DNA of 23,611 nucleotides, from contig NW_005434653.1 in the NCBI RefSeq assembly GCF_000315625.1, forward strand, positions 273,937 to 297,547, in the 5' to 3' direction. The notes under the pieces were generated by a model. It saw nothing but the letters and a program-made list of their open reading frames with translations, searched no databases and had not been told where the DNA came from. A program made the position numbers and the translations under genes. The stretch comes from Guillardia theta CCMP2712 (lineage: Eukaryota; Cryptophyceae; Pyrenomonadales; Geminigeraceae). Positions 1 through 8,930 of this stretch are shown here, piece by piece (the first letter of the stretch is position 1; every line of letters starts with the position of its first letter).

Positions 1-156
1 CCTCTCCCCCCTCCTCTCGCTCGACTTTCAGTCATCATCCTCTATCCTGCCCTAGTGATGCTTTGTTGCTTCACTTGCTCTACGCAACGTCCTCACGCTC
101 AGATGATCGTGACCTACACTTCATCTATCCCTCACCGCCTCCTCCTACTACTACTC
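1..156. other. Pyrimidine-rich downstream flank
   Basis: The plus strand here is CT-rich with CTC and CTA triplet runs. It lies downstream of the proposed stop codon of the minus-strand PDZ gene. I see no supportable gene. It may hold the 3' UTR of that gene, but no clear poly(A) signal stands out. Confidence 0.5.
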
Positions 157-1455
157 CTACTCCATCTCTCCATCCTCCTCCTCCTCCTCACTTTGTAAGG
201 GATCGCGTGCATCAACGCTCCCGGCTTAGCTCCGTCTGGAATTCTGCTCCATCCTCGTCAACAGCAGGCAAGAATTCTCAATCTGCTCTCACCTGACTTT
301 GACCTGGGCAGGAGGCAGGTGCTCCTCAGCGTATCCCCGCTGCTTCCAGGCCTCGAGCTGGGTATCCGTGAAACCTGCGAGCAACTGAGCCTCCCGTGTC
401 CTCCTCGTGCGAGGACGCGCTTGACCTGGGAGCGCTGGGAACCTCCCAACCATCTCCGGCATCATGTGCAGGAGCATGTTGATGTTGACCTTGCTCTCAG
501 TCTTGTGGTGCAGGAGGCTGGGGAAGTGAACTTCTGCGACGTTGATCGACGTCTTCCCCTCTTCGTGCTTCCAGATCACAGGCTGACCCACAGCATCGTG
601 ACATTTCTGCAGCGCTCGTCAGCACGGGCCTTCTCCCAGCTCTCTTCTTCGCTCCATCCTCCCTCCCTCACTACCCATTCTGCTCCTCCTCCTCCTTCAC
701 CCTTCCCGATTCCCTTTTTCCAAAACCTCCCCACCATCTTCCGCTCTCCTTCCTGCATACCAGAATGATCCCCTCTCGTGCGCCTTCCGGCAGGACGGGG
801 TTGACGATGACGTTGGGTGTACATGCGCCGCTTTGAGATTTCTCGGTTCTGCTGCTGCTGTGCATAGAAGGCACATGCAGGTTGTTGCCTGTGCGATATG
901 TTATCATCTCTTTCTTACCTCTTCCTCGTCATGCTCCTCTTCCTCCTCCGATTCCTCTTCCTCTTCCCTTGCCCTCCTACCACTCCTTGTTGCTCTCCCC
1001 CCTGCCTGCCCCATACCCATTCCTTAATGCCTTCTCCCTTCTCTTCTCTCCCTCCCCTTCTTTTCTCCTCCCCCGCTATCCTCTCCTCTCTCCTCATCAT
1101 CGTCTTCCATCTTCACCTCCTGTGAGGTTTGGAGTAGCATAAGGAGTATTGTTGGTGGAAGACACGTTGCTTCCTCCTCTTGATGATCCATGGAGCGCCT
1201 CCTCAATGATTGCCTACGATTGTCATCATCAACATCATCATCTCCATCACCGCCAGCGCTGCTATCATCTCCATCTCCATCTCTAGCATCATCATCACCA
1301 TCATCATCTCATCATCTCCATCATCATTTTCTTCTTCTTCTTCTTCTTCATCTTCATCATCATCATCATCAATCGCCATCATCACCATCATCATCATCAT
1401 CACCATCATCATCACCATCATCATCATCATCATCAATCGCCATCATCATCATCAT

Positions 1456-1511
<56 letters not shown>

Positions 1512-1552
1512 CCACCACCACCACCACCACCACCATCATTTCCATCATCATT

Positions 1553-1591
<39 letters not shown>

Positions 1592-2863
1592 TCCATCATC
1601 TCCATCATCATCGTCTTCATCGTCGTCGTCGTCGTCGTCGTCGTCATCATCATCATCATGAAAATGACCCCCACCATCTTCTTCTGTAAGTCATCACCTT
1701 TGGAATCTCGAGCTTGATCTTCGTCCCTGGCCAGGCATTGGGAATCTTGAAGGTCATCGGACGAAGATTCACTGCAGGCATGTAAACGAAGGCTTAAGGG
1801 GGAGCAAGGAGCAGGGAGCAGGGAGCAGGGAGCAGGGAGCAGGGAGCAGGGAGCAGGGAGCAGGGAGCAGGGAGCAGGGAGCAGGGAGCAGGGAGCAGGG
1901 AGCAACAAGAAGAGCAGAGGAAGTGAATGGTGAGGAGAAGGAGGATTGCCTGCAAAGCTGGAAGGATACCACGCTAGCTCGCCATCATCACGAGCGAGAA
2001 GAATCCAACCTCTGCAGAACCATGTCAAGGCTGAGGAAACGAAACCAGAAGGAGAAAATTCCTGCTGCCGGGTTTGACGAGCTTACAAACTTCGCCAGCA
2101 GCGATGATACCTCCAGTTTCCTTGCTTCCGAACTGAAGAAAGGAGAGGGATCAAATTGGTTTGACAGGTCGGTTGTTCGACCCTTTACCTGCGTACGAGC
2201 CAGCACAAGAGGAGGGAATTTTGCCATCTCTCCCGGAACGTGATCTGTTGACGTCATCAACAACGACAAGCTGAGGAAACAAGTCAAGACAGACAAACCC
2301 TCAGTCATAGTGACGGTGATGATGAACTTCTTCTCATCCTGATTGTAGGCCGCTCAGCAAATTCGAAGGTAAGGAAAGACGAGCGAGGAAAGCGGTGGAG
2401 GACGGCAGAGGAGAGGATGGGAGGCAAACAGGCGGGGAGGAGGCACAAGAGGCACTGAGCCGCTTACTAACCATCTCATGGTGAATGGCCTCCTGGAGCA
2501 AAAGCATCGACTTCTCAGAGCCTTGCGTGGAGAATCGAGCGAGGTCGAACTTGTTGTCATGCGAAAGCATCTCCGCGTTGCCGAAGTCAAAGCTCTTGAC
2601 GTTCGACGTCTTCGGGATGAGTTCAAAGTCATGTGACCTCGCTGGAGACGAGCCGTAGCTCCTGAACCTCCCTTGCTGCCAGCTCTGATCCAGCAGCCCT
2701 GGACTTCCATTCTGTGTTGATCCAGAAATGACCTGCTGTTGCTGGTTTGTGCTCGGATGAGACATAGGTAGATTCGGCGGATGCATCACGCTTGGATGAG
2801 GTACATGCTGCGGCTGCAGCTGCGGCTGCGGTTGATGTTGAAACTGCTGCTGCTGATGTTGAA

Positions 2864-2903
<40 letters not shown>

Positions 2904-3212
2904 CTGCAGCTGCTGCTGCGGCGGCGGTGGCGGCGGCACCGGCTCTTGGTGTGGAAGCTGCGGCTGCGGCTGCGGCTGGTGCTGTGGATGTTGAAGATGC
3001 GGGTGCTGCTGCATCATGCTCGATTGAGGTACGTGTGGCAGATGCTGCGGCGGTGGCGATTGCTGCTGCTGTTGGTGTACGCTCGGATGGGGCAAATGTG
3101 AAGGGATAGGAGGCGGCAGTGGCAGCTGCTGCATCATGCTTGGATGAGATGCATGCTGCTGCTGCAGTTGCTGCTGCATACCCAGATGAGGCATCTGCGA
3201 AGGCGGCGGCGA

Positions 3213-3252
<40 letters not shown>

Positions 3253-4307
3253 ATGTGGTGTTGATGCTGCTGCTGCTGCTGCTGCTGCTGCATGTGGTGT
3301 TGATGCTGCTGCTGCTGCTGCAGCTGCTGCTGCTGCGGCTGCGGCTGCTGTTGTTGGGGCATGTTGGAAAGAGGCACATGCTGCTGCGGCTGCTGCTGTA
3401 CGCTCGGTTGGGGAGCATGCGGCTGTTGGATGCCAGGGTGGGGAGCATGCGGCTGCTCCTCCGTCTCATCCTGCAAGAAAGGAATCAGCGAGCTGGTCCA
3501 TACGGACACTGACATGCAGTACTCGGCTCACAGCATCCATCCTTGCTGGATTCGGCAATGCTGGATGCAACTTCAAGGTGTAAGAGGAGAAATCAAGGAA
3601 ACCGGAATCAAAAGCCAACGGCACCTGCTGCGAGGGATCGGGGAGATTCGACTGAGCCCTCGACAGCACCTGCTGCAACCGTCAGGCAAATTGACTCACA
3701 AGACTTTTCGGAGGTTTCCTGTAGATTCACTTCCGTGCCAGGAGGACCTTTGATGAGTTGAATGAGATCCCCGATGGTCATTCCCTTCACAGGTTTCCCA
3801 TCCACCGCGTAGATCAAATCTCCCACCTTCATGGCATTCTGCCGCGCAGCACCTCCACTGATTTGCCAGGACGAGTCAGATCAACAAGCGGAATGAAGGT
3901 GAAAAGCGATGAAGAAGAAAGAAGGTATCACTTGGGCGCGATGGCGCTCACACTGAAGAGGCCAGACGGGTCTGATACAACGTTTATACCGATTCCCATT
4001 TCCTTCACATCCACTCCAGGGGGTACCTACAAAGAATCCATAAGTTTGCTCCCATCCAAAGCGGTCTTCACACCAGGCGGAGAATATTGACGTTCTGAGT
4101 CAGGTCTTTCAGGTTGCTCAGGACGAGACTTGCGGTCGGGTTCGAAGTCATCTGGCCGTGACTTGCTGGCTTCGCATCCTCGGGGTCGACTGCTGGAGAT
4201 CTCTCGTCCTCGACCGGGACCGGAAGCATGATTGTTGGCTCCTGCAGTGCCCGCCCCTGGGAGTGTTCTGGCAGACTGCCAATCACATCAAAGTCTAGGC
4301 AGAGCAT
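157..4307 (-). CDS. PDZ-domain protein with long Gln/Pro/His-rich region (13-exon model)
   Basis: Proposed exons in transcription order are 4307-4074, 4026-3932, 3857-3731, 3672-3532, 3470-2472, 2338-2299, 2132-2091, 2030-2010, 1771-1698, 1213-1117, 888-761, 606-293 and 190-157. All phases match and give 781 residues. An in-frame stop lies just before the ATG. Residues about 86-152 form a PDZ domain (GIGINVVSDPSG, SAIAPNGGAA, KVGDLIYAVDGKPV, LIKGPPGTE), a fold that binds C-terminal peptides. Residues 200-532 are Gln-rich with repeated HPS-M/V-QQ blocks. Later exons encode MTFKIPNAWPGTKIKLEIP (about 568-590) and a compact segment at 667-771 (KCHDAVGQPVIWKHEEGKT), followed by an acidic tail. 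The function is unknown; a scaffold or adaptor is an inference. The PDZ and polyQ exons are secure. The 42-nt and 21-nt exons, the last exon and the single-gene assumption are tentative; it could be two genes. Confidence 0.6.
1214..1697 (+). repeat. ATC/TCA trinucleotide microsatellite filling an intron
   Basis: Most of this stretch is degenerate ATC repeat on the plus strand (GAT on the sense strand of the surrounding gene). It has purer blocks at about 1450-1510, a CAC block at about 1510-1535 and a GTC block near 1620-1650. It matches a 484-bp intron of the PDZ gene, with donor at 1697 and acceptor at 1214. Long His, Ser, Ile, Met and Asp readings in several frames are repeat artefacts. 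Confidence 0.85.
1798..1904 (+). repeat. GGGAGCA 7-bp minisatellite, about 14 copies
   Basis: Near-perfect tandem copies of GGGAGCA run across this interval, with slight degeneracy at the left end. The repeat falls inside the proposed 238-bp intron 2009-1772 of the minus-strand PDZ gene. Such an array is expected to be length-polymorphic. There are no unique spacers, so this is not a CRISPR array. Confidence 0.95.
2805..3460 (-). repeat. CAG-type triplet tracts encoding polyglutamine
   Basis: Plus-strand CTG runs (for example about 2866-2896, 3213-3251 and 3265-3291) read as CAG on the coding strand and encode runs of up to about 13 Gln. Interspersed are CAT, CCG and CCT codons, giving His and Pro. 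The reading frame is kept throughout, so this is a coding repeat. Plus-strand poly-Leu and poly-Ala readings over the same bases are shadows. Confidence 0.9.
3731..4026 (-). other. PDZ domain (two exons)
   Basis: Exons 4026-3932 and 3857-3731 join in phase 2 across a 74-bp intron to give a continuous PDZ fold. The join restores a typical IAPNGGAARQNAMKVGD turn, and VGDLIYAVDGKPVKG is the usual PDZ core strand pair. The intron carries CTGAC before its CAG acceptor. The exact donor at the domain end (3730) is less sure, because a GTGAGT lies 34 bp further on, but the donor chosen matches the phase of the next exon. Confidence 0.85.
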
Positions 4308-4867
4308 CTAGACAACATGTAACCTCGATTTCTCATCGCCATGGAAGTGATGAGGTTTTTCTCGATTCATCATGTTTCCATCCTCGTTGACCTAGCAATC
4401 AAGCGACGATGATTCTTTTTGCATGAAGCTCGTGTGCAATACCTGAACGAGAGGTGAATTGTTGGGTGTCGTTGATGCTGTGAGAATGAAACATTAGAGA
4501 GAATAAGTAGTGCATCCGCAAGCAAGACCTCCAAGCTTCGATCGGTGATGCAGGTTCAACTTAGGTAGGGTAACCGCGCTGGAACCCTTCGGACGAGAGT
4601 TGAATTGCGCGACTTGATCTCTGAAACCAAATGAGGCTATAATTGCTTTGTCATCACCAATTCACCTGATTGACTGGATCATTTCCTCTACAGTCTCATC
4701 AGATATCTTCTCTCCATTCCCATTGGAGGAATTCATTTGATTGTATCTGCAAAAAATCAACCCTTGGCCTGCGGGGCTTTATGTTGCTCACAAAGAGTGG
4801 TTGGTATTCAGGTTGATAGGACTTTCCGAGATGTACTGCGGCATTGATCGGGGCGGACCATGGACAT
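4308..4867. promoter_or_regulatory. Intergenic region, probable promoter of the PDZ gene
   Basis: This is about 560 bp between the stop codon of the upstream minus-strand gene and the proposed start of the PDZ gene. It is AT-richer than the flanking exons and has no frame that looks like protein in either direction. It would hold the promoter and 5' UTR of the PDZ gene and the 3' UTR of its neighbour. No specific element can be named. An extra exon joining the two genes cannot be excluded. Confidence 0.45.
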
Positions 4868-6119
4868 TCAACCCATCATGGAGCTGCGAAACTTCTTCGA
4901 GTGCCTGCCCTCGTCGCAAACAAGCTTGTGAGTGAACTCAATCTTGTTGGATTTGAATACCTTCTTCTTTTCAGCCTCATCCGCCATGTTGTGGCTACTT
5001 CCACGTAGATACGATCTGAGCTCATCAGTCGCTCCCGAAGCTCTGCTTTCATACAGGTCTTCGGCTCCCATACCATGCTGCTCACCAGCTCCAACGAAGA
5101 CCTGAAGCGATGACCAGTTGTCATCCCGCTTGACAAAGCTCATCCTCGAAAGAGAACTGAGCATACCAGATAGTAATCACCACTGTCTCCGGTGAAGAGG
5201 CATCTGTAAGAATCATATAAAACAAGTTGAACAAGCAGAAATTAGAATCAGACTTGTCTTCTTCCCCAGAACTGTCCCAGACCACACTGCAGTGACCTAT
5301 TCGACGCTAGTCTCAACCAGCTTTCATTCAAAACAAGATTCCTACCTCCTCCAGGATCCACGTAAGTGATTGTTCCAAGCCCCTTCAAGAGAAAGTAGTC
5401 AAACTAGCTTTCGTTGCGGCATCACAACTGTTGAACACCTCGCTTCTGTATTCAAGAGACATCGCAACACGCATGCCGACTTGTGCAGGGATGTGCTTTC
5501 CGACCAAAGGTCGTGTTTCTGCTTGCGCCATGCCTGGGTATACTTTTTCTCGCTCCTGCAGCGCGAAATGAAAGTCAGAAGAGAGGAATGGAGGAACGGA
5601 TATAGCTCGATAAGATTACCCATGGTTTGAGCGGATGCTCCCACGTTCTCAGGCTTACTGTCATGAGAGATGGATACCTGGCAAGAAGTCTATGAGTTTC
5701 ACGCAGCCCATTAGCTTGCAAAAGTTCTGTGATCTTCTTTAAGCTAAAATTGCAGACAAGTTACTTAGTCCAGCTGCTGCTGCCGGAGATTAAGATTGTT
5801 CCATAGTTATCAACCTAACTGATCCCACATGCTGCGATCCCAACGATTCGGCAAAATGGCATTATAGCGTGAACAAAGCAAACTGCTTTTCCTGACCTTC
5901 CTCCTGTCCTGGACTATTCTGATCGAGTCTTACTCCAGGACAAGACGGGCAAAGCCGGCAACCCACAACAATCCCTTCAAGAGCTCCTGCTACCTGTACC
6001 TGCTCCTGCCCCTCTTCTTCGTTCTGTATTCCAACCCCTGACATGACCTCCTGCTCTTGCTCCCTACTGCCCTCCGCCTCCAGGCATGCGAGAAAGCCGC
6101 GTTGCTTGTCTGCCAACAT
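4868..6119 (-). CDS. Multi-exon gene of unknown function
   Basis: I do not recognise this protein. Likely exons are: a first exon from ATG 6119, preceded by an in-frame stop and rich in Glu and Gln; 5743-5620 (KITELLQANGLRETHRLL, ending HPLKPW); 5555-5439 (VYPGMAQAETRPLVGKHIP, VGMRVAMSLEYRSE); 5403-5346 (FDYFLLKGLGTITYVDPGG); an exon after the acceptor near 5203; and a last exon to the stop at 4868 (VFVGAGEQHGMGAEDL, FKSNKIEFTHKLVCDEGRH). The joins 5620/5555, 5439/5403 and 5346 are phase-compatible. The join from the first exon to the second, and the splice near 5150-5190, are unresolved. The middle segment reads like a soluble globular domain with no signal peptide or membrane segment. It runs in the same direction as the PDZ gene and could be an upstream part of it. 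Confidence 0.5.
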
Positions 6120-6830
6120 GCCATGTCAAATCAAATAATGAGGGCGGTTCAAAAAACTACGAAGGGTGGGGTGGGGCAGCACGAAAAGGGTGGTCTACCA
6201 AGAAAGGGTAGTATGGGCTAGAAAGGGGGGTCCAAGGGGTTTAAAAAAGCAGCCTCAGGTTAGGCACATGAAGTTAACTAGTAGGGGTACAGTAGCAAGT
6301 GCACCATCTGGGGGGTAGGGGTAGGGTGGGGGGGCCGAGACAAAAACAGAATCCGAACCGGTTTAGGTACTCTATGACGAGGCTAGAGGACGGGTGGGTA
6401 GAAACGAATCTGCAAAGAGGGGTGGGGTGGGAGAGAGTGCTGTAGGACTAGGCGGGGGTGATGGTTGGGCACGGAGGGGTCACTCAAGGAAATTCGAGAG
6501 GGTTTGACGTCCCAGGGAGGGGTCCTTGTTAGGAGGGGGAGAGGGGGGGTAGTTTTTGATTCCTGTCTGAGGCAGGCTCGGACGGTAATACCGTTGCTAC
6601 TAATGAGATTTTTTTTATTTCATCGCATCACATCATGTTGTATGAGAAGTTGTCTAAATAATATCGGTCCACCATCACTCAGATTTGTTGATTCAGCTGC
6701 TGATTCCTGCCTCTTGCATAGGAGCATAGATCCCATGGTAAGGCTCTTCGCCGTAGCCGGTCTCAAAAGCTAGATAGCCATCCTAGAAGCACAAGCATCA
6801 CTTGGATGTACATCGCAAGGAGAGGAGGAT
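6120..6830. other. Non-coding, G-rich intergenic region
   Basis: This stretch separates two minus-strand genes and shows no convincing coding frame. From about 6150 to 6560 the plus strand is strongly G-rich, with many GGGG runs separated by one to three bases. The right part (6560-6830) is ordinary AT-rich sequence. It should contain the promoter of the gene starting at 6119 and the 3' UTR of the gene ending at 6831. Confidence 0.6.
6310..6334 (+). other. Strong G-quadruplex motif
   Basis: Four G-runs of 6, 4, 3 and 7 bases are separated by loops TA, TA and T. This matches the classical intramolecular G-quadruplex pattern with very short loops. It lies about 190 bp upstream of the ATG at 6119, on the strand that is template for that minus-strand gene. 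Folding in the cell is inference. Confidence 0.75.
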
Positions 6831-7858
6831 TCAGAAACCACCCTCCAAGTTTCTCACCATAGGAATTCCCGTGCTGCCTCCCGGATAATCACCATCCGGC
6901 GGCAGATAGGGAGGGGGGGATCCAACCCACAGCCCTTGGTTTGGCCTGGACTGCCACCATGATCCAAAGAGACCTCCATTTCTCGGTCTGTACGTAAACG
7001 CAGGTGCTGGTTCATACCTATTCAGGCCCTGGTTCACTCTTGCCTGACCACCGTTGTCAGTGTGCTGTGTCATCATGAAATGTGATCGAACAGGAAGTGT
7101 AGGCAGAGCGATCCTCCCATAACGTGACTCCTTTTTCGACCACTGTGCGATCCTTGGTTCATACCCTCTGCGCAACACAGGATACCTTGGAAAAGATTCG
7201 AATCTCAGTCAAGTCTCAATACAATCAAACTTCATTACCGGCGATTTCCATACACAGGCCTGTTGAACCTCCTCATGGACAAACTAGAGCTTGCGTGGGA
7301 AGCAGAAGTTGCCACAGCAGTTTCCTCCTCATCTGTGTTGTTGCGAGGCGCTGGCCCCTCACCCTCAGGATAAGGAAACAAGTCGTTTTCAGGTGAGATG
7401 GGGGATCCTGGGCAAGTGCAGATAGTAGATCCCTCACTGTAAAACTCGTGCGGGTTTGGAGCGACGCACTTGCACTTGCAGTCCTCAGGGATCGGTTCGT
7501 CTGTTATGGTGTAAAACGCATCGCAAGGATGCACACATGACGTTTCCCCAACTCCACAGAGCATCTTGCCGCTGAAAACGCGGATGTTGTTTGACCTGGC
7601 TGCCGGCAGAAGAATCCCCGAGTTTCCAGATGCGCTCAATGGTTGTCGGTGAACAGCACTAGCAGATTGCAGGGTGACCGTAGGATTTGTTTTCGACAGC
7701 GTAGCAAGTGCACACAGAGTAACAATGAAGATAGCAGCAATTCCTATAGAAATAAAGTTCTTGTCATCGAAGCGACTGTAAAGTTTCCCCCTCATCTGCA
7801 AAATCAACGGAGTCAAAAAGTGGCAACGTGCAAGACTCATGGACTGCCTTCGGATCAT
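6831..7858 (-). CDS. Probable type II membrane protein with Cys-rich domain
   Basis: There are two exons, 7858-7239 and 7185-6831, joined by a 53-bp GT-AG intron in matching phase (RPVYGNR then RYPVLRRGYEPR), giving 324 residues. A single hydrophobic helix at residues 35-54 (FISIGIAAIFIVTLCALATL) follows a short basic N-terminus, so it is probably a signal anchor with the C-terminus in the lumen or outside the cell. Residues 101-149 hold eight cysteines (101, 108, 112, 127, 129, 131, 147, 149) with a CKCKC cluster, likely disulphide-bonded. An NNT glycosylation sequon follows. The C-terminal half is rich in Pro, Gly, Asn and Arg (for example PPPYLPPDGDYPGGSTGIP). I recognise no family. The first ATG (7858) follows in-frame stops. 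ATG 7795 sits directly after a good 3' splice signal, so the true start may be there, behind an untranslated first exon. Confidence 0.75.
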
Positions 7859-8930
7859 ATCATCGTGTCATCAAGTTGATAGACAGCGTAACTTAGTCGC
7901 ATCACTCAGATGTCGCTATCTATCAGTTGCTCCTTCAGCCTCTCGCTCTATTTCCATCCCATCGCTCTTTGCCTCACTAGCCATGAAACCTTGCTTTGTG
8001 GCTCTTCGCATAGGCCCTCATCCCCTCTGCACCCACGGGGCCAGACTCAGTGACTGACTCAGTGGGCAGACTTGGCCGAGGTCCGGAGTCCGATCCGGAG
8101 TTACGGTCCGACTCAGTCGAGCAGTGCGGCTGGGCGGCCCGGGCCCGGGAGCGGCCGCAGTGCCAGCCGGGAGTCACCACTGCCAGAGTGATTGACATTC
8201 TTGAGAACCTAGTTACATCGCTCAGATTCGGCGAAGACTGGGTCGCTGACTCCCGCCGCTGCGCTCTCCCGGGCACTACTGCTGACTGAATCATTCAATG
8301 CCATGATTAAGTTAAGCGGGGGCCTGCGGCAGCCCGGGCCCGGAAACTGGCGCGGCCGCGGGGCGGGGCCAAACTCAGCTGCAGTACCGTGACGGACGGT
8401 CCGGGGCCCCGGCAGTGACCGTCTCCCGGGCCCGGCGGGGCGGCCCGGCTGGGGGGCCGGGCCCGGGGCTTGGCACGACCGGCCCGGGGCGGGGCCCGGC
8501 GGCGGCCCAGAGTAGGCCCGACTGGATTCTGGAAACGATGCGTCTGAGAGCGAAAGACTGATAGCAGCAAGGAATACAACAGAGAAGGCGATAAGAAGAG
8601 GAGATACTAGCCGTTGATAGCCGGCAGGACTGAGCGAAGAGGCTGATTGATGTAGGGTACAATCTCAGTGGAGAGGTGCGGGAGATACTCGAAGGCGGGA
8701 AGAGGTAGAGATTGAGGTACACGACAACGATAAGAGGGTCAAGCAAGATGGCAAGGCTATCTGAACGATCTTTCAGAGTGTATTGCTCGAACATCAAGAC
8801 AGTTCGACGCTTGCAATCGTGCGTTAGAAACAAGTTGAGACCAGGCTTCAGGTCCCTCCCTGGCAGCCGCAGTTAGGAGGAGCAAGATGCAAGAAGCTGA
8901 GACGAGGAGAGTTTGTGACGTTGGTCTCAG
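7859..8930. promoter_or_regulatory. Divergent promoter region with very GC-rich core
   Basis: This 1.07-kb gap lies between the minus-strand membrane-protein gene and the plus-strand dynein gene, so it must serve two divergent genes. The part from about 8080 to 8520 is extremely GC-rich, with many CCCGGG and GGCCCGGG self-complementary words and frequent CpG, unlike anything else in the window. GACTCAGT occurs three times at 8044-8051, 8056-8063 and 8110-8117. From 8520 to 8930 the sequence is of ordinary composition and probably holds the dynein 5' UTR. No convincing gene or TATA box is seen. Confidence 0.6.

Noticed and set aside
319-768. 149-residue plus-strand open frame
   Set aside because: The opposite strand has phase-matched exons (888-761 and 606-293) with normal protein character; this frame ends in low-complexity Ser/Pro.
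1190-1717. Open frames of poly-Ile, poly-His, poly-Ser, poly-Met and poly-Asp
   Set aside because: All are readings of the ATC/GAT microsatellite, which lies in a phase-consistent intron of the minus-strand gene.
1798-1904. CRISPR array
   Set aside because: Units are 7 bp, directly abutting, with no spacers, and the genome is eukaryotic.
2781-3583. Plus-strand poly-Ala and poly-Leu proteins
   Set aside because: They are antisense readings of the CAG repeats; the minus-strand frame continues into non-repeat protein and splices to the PDZ exons.
6310-6334. Telomere remnant, because of the TAGGG-like words
   Set aside because: Run lengths are irregular and only two TA-spaced units exist, so there is no true tandem telomeric repeat.
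8307-8833. Arg/Pro/Gly-rich minus-strand frames over the GC island
   Set aside because: Composition artefacts of the CCCGGG-rich block with no splice partner or domain.
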